A stretch of 64,000 nucleotides of DNA, taken from NCBI RefSeq assembly GCF_000317105.1, contig NC_019693.1, forward strand, positions 6,945,227-7,009,226, given 5' to 3'. The notes below the pieces were generated by a model that had not been told where the DNA came from, searched no databases, and saw nothing but the letters and a program-made list of their open reading frames with translations. Shown here in pieces: positions 55,087 through 64,000 of this stretch. How positions within the stretch are numbered: the stretch's first letter is position 1; the number at the start of each line of letters is the position of its first letter. The position numbers and the translations under genes are program-made. Source of the DNA: Oscillatoria acuminata PCC 6304 (lineage in GTDB: Bacteria > Cyanobacteriota > Cyanobacteriia > Cyanobacteriales > Laspinemataceae).

Positions 55087-56304
55087 CTAACTTACAGCAG
55101 TTGGAGTCGCAGGAACGTTGCTACCGTTGTACTCTACGGAATGTGAGGCATCTCCTACATAAATCCCGAGTGCACGGGCGGTTTGTACCATGAATCCATC
55201 AGGATCAACCGGGGAGGCACAGCGTTTTTCTTGGTGGCATTGTCGAACGAGTTGAATTACTAAGTCTAAGGGTTTGCTTTCGACTTTTCCGCCTTCCCAG
55301 ACCACCAAGCGGTTATAATGTCCTTGTTCGATTAACTCAACCGCTTTGATGCCAAAGGCGGTGGCTAGGATGCGATCGAAGGAGGATGGGGTACCGCTGC
55401 GCTGTAAGTGACCCAAAACTGTTACCCGGGTATCGATTTCGTCTAACCCACAAAATTCTGGGCGATCGAGAGAACAAAGTTTCTGGCTGTAGAGTTTAAT
55501 TTGTTGCGCTAGATAGTCGCCGATATTGCGATGCTGTCGGCGATCTTCATGTTTGACCCCTTCAGCAACGACCACTAAGGCAAATTTACGCTTATCCTGA
55601 CGCAGAGTGGCAATTTTATCGCAGATCTGGGCGATCGCCTTGTCGTCAAGCAGGGGAGTCAGTTCCGGAATTAAAATCACATCAGCACCCCCAGCAATTC
55701 CCGCGTGGAGTGCCAAATGTCCCGCATCCCGTCCCATCACTTCCGCTACCATGACTCGTTCATGACTCGCAGCAGTAAAGGTGAGGTTGTACAGCGCTTC
55801 AGTAACCGTATCCACAGCAGTCTGGAATCCTACCGCACGTTCGGTAAAGGGGACATCGTTATCGATGGTTTTGGGAACCCCGATCATATTCCAATTGCCT
55901 TTGACCGCCAAATCATAGATAATGTCCAAGCTGCCATCGCCCCCGATCGCCACCAAGCCATCGAGATTTAAGCGTTGATAGCCTTCTAAAATCTGTTGAG
56001 CTACTTCCGGTTTTTCTGTATTCCCTTTACTCAGACTTCCCAGAACACTGCCACTGAGAAATTGCAGCACGTCAAGACCCTGTAACAATCCAGGGATGTC
56101 ATAACCATGCTCGTTCAATTTCAAGTCTTCGGGTTGGCGAGTTCCGTTGGCAACATCGATGAATCCGTCAGTGCCGTAGGGAATGCCATAGACTTCCCAT
56201 CCCTTGCGGGAGGAGCATTTAACCACGGCTCTAATTACAGCATTCAGTCCGGGACAGTCTCCACCACTGGTCAGAATACCAATTCTTTTTTTTGGGTGTG
56301 TCAT
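55087..56304 (-). CDS. pfkA: 6-phosphofructokinase (ATP or PPi type)
   Basis: The protein has 405 residues. Phosphoryl donor loop [18 protein letters not shown], substrate segments [17 protein letters not shown] (catalytic Asp), [13 protein letters not shown] and [15 protein letters not shown] are present. It phosphorylates fructose-6-phosphate in glycolysis. It is longer than the 320-residue bacterial PfkA, with extra C-terminal residues. GGDGS is the usual signature of ATP-dependent forms (PPi enzymes have GGDDT at the equivalent loop), so ATP use is favoured. Confidence 0.95.
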   Translation of the reverse strand: MTHPKKRIGILTSGGDCPGLNAVIRAVVKCSSRKGWEVYGIPYGTDGFIDVANGTRQPEDLKLNEHGYDIPGLLQGLDVLQFLSGSVLGSLSKGNTEKPEVAQQILEGYQRLNLDGLVAIGGDGSLDIIYDLAVKGNWNMIGVPKTIDNDVPFTERAVGFQTAVDTVTEALYNLTFTAASHERVMVAEVMGRDAGHLALHAGIAGGADVILIPELTPLLDDKAIAQICDKIATLRQDKRKFALVVVAEGVKHEDRRQHRNIGDYLAQQIKLYSQKLCSLDRPEFCGLDEIDTRVTVLGHLQRSGTPSSFDRILATAFGIKAVELIEQGHYNRLVVWEGGKVESKPLDLVIQLVRQCHQEKRCASPVDPDGFMVQTARALGIYVGDASHSVEYNGSNVPATPTAVS

Positions 56305-57169
56305 AGTGCGTTTACCTGTTCACTCTCTTAATTTATTCCGAACTCCCTGCACTGAAAAAGTAACCGCGATCGCTTTTTTATTTTAACTTTATGTTTGCCC
56401 TCTAATTTTAGCAAATTGCCCTCGTCTCTTGAGTGAGCTATTACAGGAAATTGAGGCAGAACCTAGCGTGCAGTCTTTTCATTTGCAAGGGTCTCTCTTG
56501 AGCGAAAAAGTTGGAGTTTGGGGAAGACGCCTGCACTGCATAATTTTTGACCACTTATTTTGATGATTGCGCTATTGAGGGATGATTCCTTGAACAATCT
56601 CGTCCAGGTTGCCGTCCCCCAATATTCCCCTGTTTTCTGTCATTTTTTCGCTCTCTTGTAAATTCTATAACAGTTTTTCCGATGCCCGCTTAAATACAGA
56701 TTTTTTTTATAAGTTTACGAAACAAGAATTCTATGCTACAATTAAAGGCTAATTAAAAAAAATGTTTAAAATTCCTGACAATTGTCACAGCGAAAACACC
56801 CCAGGGCCTCAGCATCACGGGAATGTAACCCTCTTCTTGACTCTCCCCAACTGCCGCTCCACTCCCCAAGTTACGGAAAACTTTCAGTGGCAGTATTAAT
56901 CCTCTCTGATATCCTATTCCCAGGTTATCGATTAGGACTTACCCATTGCCTCTATCGGTAGTCGGGACAATTCGCTTTACCCCGAGACGATATTGGTTAC
57001 CCATCCCTCATGTTTAACGGCATTCGCTACCGAAAAATTAGACGACCGAAACCCGGAAAATCCAGGACGATTCAGGTGGTTTACTCCCTCGGATAGCTCC
57101 TACCTACCGCAATTTTAACGGTTCTGTTACTATAATAAATCGCTTTACTCTATTTATTATCCCAGAGAC
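56305..57169. other. Intergenic, 865 bp, no convincing gene
   Basis: Between pfkA and nuiA, divergently oriented. An AT-rich tract lies at 56690-56770, and TACTATAATAAAT near 57130 could be a -10 region for nuiA. Only short unsupported frames occur (for example a 28-codon frame at about 57010). The region is long for two promoters and may hold an undetected RNA; I see no proof of one. Confidence 0.5.
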
Positions 57170-57604
57170 ATGAACCCTATCAATACTCCTCTTACCGAAC
57201 AACTAGCCGAACTCACGAATCGATTATTTTGGCTGAGTGAGTCTGAGTTTCCCTTCCAGGTTATTATCTGGGATACGGATAGAGTAACCATCGAGCAACT
57301 GCTAAAACTCACTTATCACCCACCGAACACCCCCGTTCAAACCCTAACGATTCATGAATTCTTTGCGCCGGCACTAGAAGGACTGGGCAGCTTTAGTTAT
57401 CTTCTCGATCAAGCCCTGATCGGAAGATATCGGATTCTTTACAATTACCTCACTTATTATTTGGACAATATCAAAGTCTATCGAGTTGGCACTCATCCTA
57501 TCTATATTTATATTATGGGAATCACTCGCGACGAAAATTTAGCGGGGATCGCCACCCAAATCATCGAAACTATCCCCCAATCCTCCAGAATTCACCCCCA
57601 ATAA
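57170..57604 (+). CDS. nuiA: Nuclease A inhibitor-family protein
   Basis: The protein has 144 residues. The N-terminus TEQLAELTNRLFWLSESEFPFQVI (read positions 8-31) and the C-terminus KVYRVG...IYIMGITRDENLAGIATQIIET (positions about 107-138) follow the NuiA of Anabaena, a tight inhibitor of the non-specific nuclease NucA. It is soluble, probably cytoplasmic. No nucA homologue is in this window, so the target is unknown. Its leader has a good -10-like TATAATAAA. Confidence 0.9.
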   Translation: MNPINTPLTEQLAELTNRLFWLSESEFPFQVIIWDTDRVTIEQLLKLTYHPPNTPVQTLTIHEFFAPALEGLGSFSYLLDQALIGRYRILYNYLTYYLDNIKVYRVGTHPIYIYIMGITRDENLAGIATQIIETIPQSSRIHPQ

Positions 57605-57665
57605 ATGAAAAAAGGGAGTTACAACTCCCCATCTCCCCCATCCCCCCATCCCCCCCCATCCCAAT

Positions 57666-57914
57666 CTATTCCGATCGCTCTTTCTGCAACAACTCCTCCT
57701 TAGACTCCCCCCAGTAAGCGCTATAGGTCCAAGTTTCCCGGTTGCCGCTGGTTTCTAAAGACCAACGAAAGATGGCTGATTTTGGGTTAACTCCGACTTC
57801 AATCAGCTTGGCACCCATATAGTATTCCATTTGGCGTTTCTTCAAGTCTTTAAATGCCGTGGGTTTTCGACTATCCCAGCTTTGAGACATTTGTGCTTTT
57901 GTCGGCCTTGCCAT
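57666..57914 (-). CDS. Small basic protein, unknown
   Basis: The protein has 82 residues, basic at the start (ARPTKAQMSQSWDSRKPTAFKDLKKRQ) and with an aromatic C-terminal half (FRWSLETSGNRETWTYSAYWGESKEE). A strong ribosome site (GGAGAAGGAAA) precedes ATG. It converges with the NuiA gene. No family recognised; it may interact with nucleic acid by its charge, which is a guess. Confidence 0.6.
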   Translation of the reverse strand: MARPTKAQMSQSWDSRKPTAFKDLKKRQMEYYMGAKLIEVGVNPKSAIFRWSLETSGNRETWTYSAYWGESKEELLQKERSE

Positions 57915-58059
57915 TTTCCTTCTCCGATTCTGTTTCTGTTGTTGTCTGGGTATCCTACACTTGATTTAGAATACCAATCTTTCTACTGGAAGCAACAACT
58001 CAACTAGACTGCTTAACAGTTGAGTCAGGGAGTGGAGTTGCCTGGTGCAACCCCTAATT

Positions 58060-58947
58060 TTATACAAATTCCCCCTTAGCAACAGCGATCGCCTTGCCGC
58101 CAACGGATACGGAAATCTCTCCGTTCTCTTGATGCGCCTTCAATAATAACAGCGACGGTCTCCCCATTTCATATCCCTGTTCCACGCGCAAATCAATCCC
58201 ACCCTCCCCAAAATATCCATACTCCACGAGATATCCCGCCAAACACCCATTCGCACTCCCGGTTGCCGGGTCCTCGGGCACGCCTAAATAATCAGCAAAC
58301 ATTCGAGCACTGAGATCATTTTCGGGTTTGTTCGTCTCGGGACAAAACAGAAAAATACATTTAGCCTCAGTTCCCTCAATCAATTTAAAATACTTATCTC
58401 GATTGACTTTTGCCTTTTTTAATGCTGCATGAGTTCTCAATGGGACAATCAGAAAAGGAATCCCCGTCGAAACCTCTCGAATCGGAAACCGCGAATCCAG
58501 ATCCCCAACTTCTAAATTTAAAACGGATGCCACCCGTTCACCCTCAATAGTCCGATGGAACGTCGGCGGTTTTTGCTGCATCCACAAAATATCCACCGTC
58601 TCTTGTTGATAGTGCAGAGTCACTGGAATTTGTCCGATCGCCAGATTCAAATTAACCCGTTCTACCGGCTGTTTAATTATCTCTCGCTGAATAATAAAAG
58701 CAGTACCTAAAGTCGGATGACCGGCAAAAGGTACTTCTTGGGCCGGAGTAAAAATTCGGACATCATAGCCCCCGGCTTTTTGCTCCGGTGAGAGCACGAA
58801 AGTGGTCTCGGAATAATTCATTTCTTTAGCAATTTGTTGCATCTGCTCCCCAGTCAGGCCCAGGGTTCCAGTAAATACAGCAAGCTGATTGCCCTGGTAT
58901 TTTTCTTCTGCGAAAACATCAACAATGTAAAAATTAAGTTGCTTCAT
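58060..58947 (-). CDS. PhzF-family isomerase-like protein
   Basis: The protein has 295 residues. Family marks: FYIVDVFAEEKYQGNQLAVF at the start, conserved Glu in MNYSETTFVLSP (catalytic Glu of PhzF), PAQEVPFAGHPTLGTAF and DPATGSANGCLAGYL. PhzF-type proteins are epimerase-fold isomerases; the substrate here is not known. ATG with AAGG upstream. Diverges from the RlpA-like gene by a short gap. Confidence 0.92.
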   Translation of the reverse strand: MKQLNFYIVDVFAEEKYQGNQLAVFTGTLGLTGEQMQQIAKEMNYSETTFVLSPEQKAGGYDVRIFTPAQEVPFAGHPTLGTAFIIQREIIKQPVERVNLNLAIGQIPVTLHYQQETVDILWMQQKPPTFHRTIEGERVASVLNLEVGDLDSRFPIREVSTGIPFLIVPLRTHAALKKAKVNRDKYFKLIEGTEAKCIFLFCPETNKPENDLSARMFADYLGVPEDPATGSANGCLAGYLVEYGYFGEGGIDLRVEQGYEMGRPSLLLLKAHQENGEISVSVGGKAIAVAKGEFV

Positions 58948-59126
58948 GTTTGCCTTAGTTGCCGATTTCGTTACAGTTAGCTCTCACCGGGGATCGTAGT
59001 CCATTGCGGTCTCTATCTGAGGATCGAATCGATCCCCAGACCCACTTGATCTCTGTGGGATTTCGAGATATTGTGTTAGCAATTCGCCCAGATGATAAAG
59101 TTGTTGATCCCTTAATAAAAACGCTT

Positions 59127-60494
59127 ATGCCATTGATGGGACTGGTCTGGATGACCTGCTGTTTGAGCGGGTTGCTTGCATACAGCCCAGGATTAGGGAA
59201 TGCCTCCATTGCCCTGAAAAATCCGCTGTCACTCCAAGTTTTATCCGGTTTGAGTCATCGGTGGGACCTTCCTCACCGGCTTGTCCGAGGCGGTAATGCC
59301 TCGGTGAAAAAGCACCGCCCTCCGTTGAAATTTAAGGGGGCTTCCGGTGAGCGTGGACGGTTTGCTCCCCTGGCTCAAATCAGCGATCGCCCGGGAAAAC
59401 ACCGCCTAGCTGACTCCAGAGACCGGCAAATCTTCACTAAAGCCCTCAACTGGGACAATCGCCCTCAAAAGGGACAATGTACTGTTAATCCACCTGTAAA
59501 GAATTCTAGTCCCAGTAAAGTTTTGGGACAACAAAATTTTCTCTCAACCCCACAGGACTTGCGGGAAAAAGCAATCCTGATTAGCAATGGCCCTTCCCAG
59601 AACTCGCAAAAATCCGACCCGGGAATTGGAGAATTTATTTCTAATTTCTTCGCAGAAGAGTCCTTCGATTTAGAATCCAAACCCAGTCTGGACCCATCTG
59701 TTCAGGTGAAAGCTGTCACCGTTGCTCCTGGTCCCTCTCGCCCCATGACCCGAGTCAATTGGTGGCAGTCTCGGCATCTGTTTGGATTGGGAGAAACGGT
59801 TTCCTGGTTCTCAGAGAAAACCCCGAAACAGATTGTCTTCACGAAACCCTCAGAATTTCAAGTTGTGGTCCAGGGATACTCTGTGGCACAATTACCCGAT
59901 CGCATTCAAGCTGACTTGTTCGCTCACCGGATCCAAGACTGGCTACAGGGGAGCGATCGCGATCCGTCTCAACTCACCCCCACCACCCTCAACGGCGTTA
60001 GAGCCATCCAAGGGGGCGATCGCACCTTATTACTCCTGTCCGAGGATGTCGTCGAGTCTATCCCACGCAACCAGGACCTGCTCACCGTGGAATGGACTAA
60101 TAATCTCCGCAAAGCGTTAGGCGCTGAACCCTTACCCATCGCCGAAGCACAAGCGCAGATGTACGGGTTAGTCGAGACCCCCCGAAAACTTCAGGGAACC
60201 GCCTCTTGGTACGGCCCTTATTTTCACGGTCGCCTCACCGCCAACGGTGAAACCTATGACCAAGAGGACATGACAGCAGCGCATCCCTCGTTACCCTTCG
60301 ATACCTATCTCAAAGTCAGAAATCTTCAAAATGGCAAAATGGTCATCGTTCGGATTAACGATCGCGGACCCTATATTCCCCCCCGTAATTTAGACCTCTC
60401 CCTCGGTGCCGCCAGGGTTCTAGGTAGTGAAGAAACCGGCGTCATCTCCTATGAAGCCACATTTATGAAAACCACCCCCGTTAAGGTGAATTGA
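59127..60494 (+). CDS. RlpA-like (double-psi barrel) protein
   Basis: The protein has 455 residues with this start. The C-terminal 105 residues match RlpA: GTASWYGPYFHGRLTANGE, MTAAHPSLPFDTYLKVRN and VRINDRGPY, a double-psi beta-barrel with the catalytic-type Asp/His. RlpA is a lytic transglycosylase acting on denuded peptidoglycan at septa. The N-terminus (MPLMGLVWMTCCLSGLL) is signal-like. The middle is Pro/Ser-rich. A TTG at 58959 could extend it 56 codons; I prefer ATG 59127 for the signal peptide. Confidence 0.8.
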   Translation: MPLMGLVWMTCCLSGLLAYSPGLGNASIALKNPLSLQVLSGLSHRWDLPHRLVRGGNASVKKHRPPLKFKGASGERGRFAPLAQISDRPGKHRLADSRDRQIFTKALNWDNRPQKGQCTVNPPVKNSSPSKVLGQQNFLSTPQDLREKAILISNGPSQNSQKSDPGIGEFISNFFAEESFDLESKPSLDPSVQVKAVTVAPGPSRPMTRVNWWQSRHLFGLGETVSWFSEKTPKQIVFTKPSEFQVVVQGYSVAQLPDRIQADLFAHRIQDWLQGSDRDPSQLTPTTLNGVRAIQGGDRTLLLLSEDVVESIPRNQDLLTVEWTNNLRKALGAEPLPIAEAQAQMYGLVETPRKLQGTASWYGPYFHGRLTANGETYDQEDMTAAHPSLPFDTYLKVRNLQNGKMVIVRINDRGPYIPPRNLDLSLGAARVLGSEETGVISYEATFMKTTPVKVN

Positions 60495-60543
60495 GTTGTC
60501 ATGGGAGATAGGGGGGATGGGGAAGAAACGACTGAAGTCGTTA

Positions 60544-60756
60544 GAGGATTGCAAAATATAAATCATCCAATCGTTCAACTGAAAGGAAGTGTAGGGGCGC
60601 AATGCGCAGGCCCCAGGGGCGCAAGCATTGCGCCCCTACAATGACGGGGCTACACCGTTGATCCGTCACTACGAACGAACGTTTTATTGACGGGGCTACA
60701 CCGTTGATCCGTCAATACGAACGAACGTTTTGGAGATTTTATTTTTTGGAGTTCCC
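60544..60756. mobile_element. GGGAACTCC-type MITE, copy 4
   Basis: Starts GAGGATTGCAAAATATAAATC and ends TTTTTTGGAGTTCCC (reverse orientation). TTA on both sides (60541-60543, 60757-60759). It contains two copies of a TTGACGGGGCTACACCGTTG unit. Removing it restores CGACTGAAGTCGTTACTACA. Confidence 0.88.
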
Positions 60757-60804
60757 TTACTACAAACTTGCCTATCCTCCCCATCCTCCCTATCTCCTCA
60801 AACT

Positions 60805-62352
60805 TTACCCTTCCGAAGACCCTCCTAAACAACCGATCGCCTCTAGTAAACCTCGCGCTTTATTCAGGGTTTCTTGATATTCACTTTCAGGGACCGAATC
60901 CGCCACCAGACCCGCACCAGCTTGGACAGAAACCGTATGTTTGCCATTGCCATTGCTGCGGACCACCATTGTTCTGATGGCGATCGCGCTATTCAACTGC
61001 CCCTCAAAATCGTAATACCCATACACCCCAGAATAAGGACCCCGGCGACAGCCTTCCAACTCATGAACAATCTGCATCGCCCGAATCTTCGGGGCCCCAC
61101 TGACAGTTCCAGCAGGGAAACAGGCTTTTAATAAATCCCAGGCTGTTTTTTCCGGGTCCAATTCCCCCCGCACATTGCTGACAATATGCATCACATGGGA
61201 ATAGCGCTCAATCACCATTAATTCATCCACCCGGACGCTTCCCTTCACACAGACTCGTCCGAGGTCATTGCGACCCAAATCCACCAACATGACGTGCTCG
61301 GCCACTTCTTTCGGGTCATTGAGTAAATCTTCGGCTAAGGCGGCATCTTCTTGGGGGGTTTGTCCTCGCCGTCGGGTTCCGGCGATCGGGCGCACCGTGG
61401 CTAACCTGGACCCTTCTGGAGTCAGTTCTGCCTTGACCATCACTTCCGGACTGGACCCGATAATTTGCCAGTCATCGAAATTGAAATAAGCCATATAAGG
61501 CGAGGGATTGATTAACCGCAGGGACCGATAGAGGGAAAATGGATCTCCCTCATATTCCGCTGAGAGGCGCTGAGAAATGACGACTTGAAAAATATCCCCC
61601 GCTTTGATGTAGTCCTTTGCCTTTAAAACGTTTTTGCAGTATGTTTCCGGGGAAGTATTGCTCGTATAGTGCAACTCTTTCCGTGGGGTCGAATCTGAGG
61701 GTCTGGAGGGTGGAGTCCATTCCAATAGGGTGTCTTTTGTTAACAGGGGTTCCTGGAGTTGTTTGACTAATCCCCGCACGCGATCGCAGGCTTGGTCATA
61801 AGCCGATCGCGGATCCAACGTTCGCAAATCTGCATAGGCGATCGCCCAAATCTTCCGCTTCACCTGGTCAAACACCAGCAAACTATCCGCCTGCATCCAT
61901 AATCCATCGGGCACATCAGTTTCTCCCGCAGGATGGACTGGCACCCGGGGTTCCATCCACTGAATCAATTCATATCCCCAAAACCCAAATAAACCCCCCA
62001 CTCCCGGCGGCAATTCGGGTAATTTCACGGGTTGAATCAACTTCAGGCAGGTTTCCAATGCCTCAAATGGATCCCCTTCAAATACATCCACCACTCCCGT
62101 GCGATGTTTTTGAATGGTTTGGTTATCTTTGGCTTCCAAAATCCACAAGGGGTCACAGCCGAGAAAACTATACCGGGCCAGGTTTTCGCCCCCTTCGACC
62201 GATTCCAACAAAAAGCTATACGGTTGTCCTGCACAGACTTTGTACCACGCTGAGACAGGGGTATCCAGATCCGCCACCCATTCTTGGTAGACGGGGACAA
62301 AATTACCTTGTTTGGCGAGTTCAGTAAATTGAGAAAAATCTGGAAAAATCAT
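60805..62352 (-). CDS. trpE: Anthranilate synthase component I
   Basis: The protein has 515 residues. The N-terminal domain carries LLESVEGGENLARYSFLG; the chorismate-binding domain has DLGRNDLGRV, VRPIAGTRRRG and CFPAGTVSGAPKIRAM. It makes anthranilate from chorismate with TrpG. The start ATG 62352 (MIFPDFSQFTEL) is preferred: 45 further upstream codons are low complexity from a G-rich tract. The region upstream has a large palindrome and might affect expression. No trpG nearby. Confidence 0.95.
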   Translation of the reverse strand: MIFPDFSQFTELAKQGNFVPVYQEWVADLDTPVSAWYKVCAGQPYSFLLESVEGGENLARYSFLGCDPLWILEAKDNQTIQKHRTGVVDVFEGDPFEALETCLKLIQPVKLPELPPGVGGLFGFWGYELIQWMEPRVPVHPAGETDVPDGLWMQADSLLVFDQVKRKIWAIAYADLRTLDPRSAYDQACDRVRGLVKQLQEPLLTKDTLLEWTPPSRPSDSTPRKELHYTSNTSPETYCKNVLKAKDYIKAGDIFQVVISQRLSAEYEGDPFSLYRSLRLINPSPYMAYFNFDDWQIIGSSPEVMVKAELTPEGSRLATVRPIAGTRRRGQTPQEDAALAEDLLNDPKEVAEHVMLVDLGRNDLGRVCVKGSVRVDELMVIERYSHVMHIVSNVRGELDPEKTAWDLLKACFPAGTVSGAPKIRAMQIVHELEGCRRGPYSGVYGYYDFEGQLNSAIAIRTMVVRSNGNGKHTVSVQAGAGLVADSVPESEYQETLNKARGLLEAIGCLGGSSEG

Positions 62353-62369
62353 AAGGTCTTGATGTTGCC

Positions 62370-62646
62370 GGAGGATGGGGGAGATGGGGGCAGATGGGGA
62401 AGATAGGGAGGATAGGGAGGATAGGGGAGATGTGGGAGATGGGGAATGGGTCCTCGTGACGTGGCTCTGCCAAGCCGTGACAAGCACAATAGGCCGCGAT
62501 TAGCGCCTGCTCAGGGAGGGGACTGGAGGCAGAGCCTCCAGAGTCCGTGACGCGGCAGAGCCACGTCACGAGGACCCTCCTCTTACCCCATCCTCCCCAT
62601 CCTCCCCATCTCCCCTATCCTCCCCATCTCTCCATCTCTCCATTTT
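62370..62646. repeat. Purine/pyrimidine tracts around a 24-bp palindrome
   Basis: A G-rich degenerate tract (GGGGGAGATGG-like units) lies at 62370-62447. A perfect 24-bp inverted repeat follows, arms 62448-62471 and 62554-62577, then C-rich tract (CCTCCCCATC units) to 62646. A smaller dyad GGAGGCAGAGCCTCC sits at 62525-62539. The whole region can fold into a long hairpin upstream of trpE. Confidence 0.82.
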
Positions 62647-62844
62647 CCCAAAACAATGGCTAACTGCTCATTGCCAAAAAACTTTGAGCAATTAGCAATT
62701 AGCCATTGAAATTTCAGATTAAAGAACGTTACACAAACATTGCGGGCGATCGCAAGTCAGGTTCCCTCAAATGTTAGGGGACCCTGACTCGGAACTCACG
62801 GCACGAGGCTTGTTCCTGGGCGATCGCCCCGAAGTGCTTGGGAC
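62647..62844. other. Intergenic part before psaD stop
   Basis: An inverted pair (ATGGCTAACTGCTCATTG near 62656, CAATTAGCAATTAGCCAT near 62689) may end the psaD transcript or belong to the repeat. Confidence 0.5.
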
Positions 62845-63273
62845 TTAAGGATCGTAAGGCTTCTTACCGCTGAACTTGATTTTCGCAGGTTGGGGGTTGT
62901 CGCCAATCTTGCGATCGTTCTTGCCGTAGTAAGCACGACCTTCGTTCACTTTTTCAGGGAAGACACCATCTTTGGGATGGAGATACTCGGTTTCACCACT
63001 GGCATAAACCCGGTAAATTTTATAGTCTTCAATTTTGGGCTTGAACTTGGTCCGGAACTGGGTCCCCAATGCGAGGCAGTGCTCTTTGCGAGGCAGGTAG
63101 AGGAGGTTTTCCCCTGCGTTCATCACAGCAGCGCCACCGCTGGGCATTTCAAACACTTGCTCTTTGGAAGAGGTCCAGGTGATTGCGTATTTTTCTTCCA
63201 CTAGCGCTTTACTAAGTAAACCGCCGGTGCTGCCCCCAAATTTTGGGGCTTGTCCTGTCAAGGTTTCTGCCAT
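62845..63273 (-). CDS. psaD: Photosystem I subunit II
   Basis: The protein has 142 residues. It is stromal/cytoplasmic subunit PsaD, which docks ferredoxin at photosystem I. Seen: [55 protein letters not shown], and YPKD-like [15 protein letters not shown]. Length fits cyanobacterial PsaD. A ribosome site GGAG seven bases before ATG. It is highly expressed in other cyanobacteria. Confidence 0.98.
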   Translation of the reverse strand: MAETLTGQAPKFGGSTGGLLSKALVEEKYAITWTSSKEQVFEMPSGGAAVMNAGENLLYLPRKEHCLALGTQFRTKFKPKIEDYKIYRVYASGETEYLHPKDGVFPEKVNEGRAYYGKNDRKIGDNPQPAKIKFSGKKPYDP

Positions 63274-63471
63274 ATCTTACTCCGGATATTTTGAAACAAT
63301 TTTTAGGGCATCGTACCACTGACATCGCCTGCTCCTACAGATTTCGTAAGGATCTGTAACAGTTCTTTAGATTTGGGTCGTTTTCTGTTGGTTATTGGTG
63401 ATCTGTAGAGGGGAGATGGGGGAGATGGGAGATGTTCAACCTCAAGACTTCAGTCGTTATCTTCTTTCTCT

Positions 63472-63516
63472 ATTCTCCCGATCTCCCCGATCTCCCCGAT
63501 CTCCCCGATCTCCCCC
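63472..63516. repeat. 9-bp tandem repeat between psaD and kinase
   Basis: About five near-perfect units of ATCTCCCCG in direct repeat. Similar C-rich units occur upstream of trpE. Confidence 0.8.
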
Positions 63517-63541
63517 ATCTGCCGTTCCTCCCCCATCCTCA

Positions 63542-64000
63542 CTACCGAATCGGTGTCCGGCGATTGCGGGAACTCCCGGAGGACCGATCGCCTTTGGAAG
63601 ATTTGCTTTTGCTGCGGGGGGTGGGATTGGGGGTGACTTCGGAGGTGCTTTCTATGGCGATCGGGATGGTGAAATAAAATTGACTGCCGCAATCTTTCCC
63701 GCCGGATGTGGCCCAAATTTGACCTCCCCAGCCGGTGACGATTTGCCGACAGATGGCTAATCCTAGGCCGGTGCCTCCGGTGGAACGACGTAATGCTCCT
63801 TCTTCTTGGTAAAAGCGATCGAAGACGGTTTCGAGGCGATCGCTGCTAATCCCTCGTCCGGTATCCACCACTTTGACCTCCAGTTCCCGATCGCCTCGGG
63901 GTTGGGCCACAATGGTCACTTTTCCCCCGGAAGGTGTGAATTTACAAGCATTATCAATCAGTTTGGAGAGCACTTCCACCAACCACTCCCCATCGGCACG
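63542..64000 (-). CDS. Sensor histidine kinase, C-terminal end (partial)
   Basis: The gene is cut by the right edge; 152 residues visible. HATPase_c: N-box LIDNACKFTP, G1 DTGRGISSD, F-box VFDRFYQEEG and G2 GGTGLGLAICRQIV. The tail after residue 120 is basic and Ser/Arg-rich (SKSKSSKGDRSSGSS). No His box is visible; it lies beyond the window. Confidence 0.92.
   Translation of the reverse strand, partial: RADGEWLVEVLSKLIDNACKFTPSGGKVTIVAQPRGDRELEVKVVDTGRGISSDRLETVFDRFYQEEGALRRSTGGTGLGLAICRQIVTGWGGQIWATSGGKDCGSQFYFTIPIAIESTSEVTPNPTPRSKSKSSKGDRSSGSSRNRRTPIR

Noticed and set aside
62353-62487. 45-codon N-terminal extension of TrpE
   Set aside because: It is Ser/Pro low complexity from a G-rich tract and unlike the TrpE family start.
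63472-63516. Possible CRISPR-like array
   Set aside because: The 9-bp units are directly adjacent with no spacers; it is a simple tandem repeat. No other array was seen.

Overview
The window comes from a cyanobacterium, most likely a filamentous Oscillatoriales-type organism. It carries photosystem I subunit PsaD, chloroplast-type Ycf46 and Ycf35 proteins, a nuclease A inhibitor, very frequent HIP1 octamers (GCGATCGC) inside and between genes, hybrid response-regulator/histidine kinases, a giant kinase-ATPase-GAF-histidine kinase protein, and dense families of short palindromic repeats. No tRNA, rRNA or CRISPR array was seen. I could not run any search, so family names rest on motif recognition.

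Layout. 1-3.8 kb: the end of a histidine kinase and two proteins that each join a receiver to a histidine kinase. 4-9.5 kb: an AAA+ ATPase (Ycf46), two DUF1257/Ycf35 paralogues and, convergent to them, an operon of a DUF2997 protein, a membrane-anchored HTH/GrpE-like protein and a short Hsp70. I read this as one candidate AAA+/chaperone module. 9.6-13.4 kb: a multi-spanning membrane protein and a PhoD-type phosphatase with N-terminal NPDV repeats. 13.5-14.9 kb: a toxin-antitoxin-like island (VapB-like antitoxin, STAS-like DUF4325 protein, large PIN protein, and a remnant of another small gene). 14.9-30.3 kb: mostly housekeeping genes (Gfo/Idh oxidoreductase, MIF-like tautomerase, flavin reductase, cobM, lgt, SirB1-like protein, SRPBCC protein, MscS-like channel, dynamin-like/Era GTPase, murF, DEDDh exonuclease, GNAT).

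30.3-38 kb is accessory DNA. A DUF5367/TetR divergent pair has its shared promoter split by a 324-bp MITE. A 5'-truncated FAD monooxygenase follows, then a tandem pair of other MITEs, a TetR/Coq4 divergent pair with strong operators, and a complete group II intron inserted within a repeat mosaic. 38-46 kb: mutL, a large subtilase with NPDV repeats and PPC domains, an SH3 protein and small unknown proteins. 46.2 kb holds a candidate small RNA whose 3' part resembles one at 18.3 kb. 47.2-52.8 kb: an 1863-residue signalling protein whose kinase domain looks catalytically dead. 53-64 kb: hypD, pfkA, a NuiA-type nuclease inhibitor, phzF, an RlpA-like protein, trpE, psaD and the end of another histidine kinase.

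The intergenic DNA is a main feature. At least four mobile-repeat families can be recognised by terminal inverted repeats and target duplications. Several copies sit in the same short palindromic repeat (core ACGACTGAAGTCGTTACTAC), which seems to act as a landing site.
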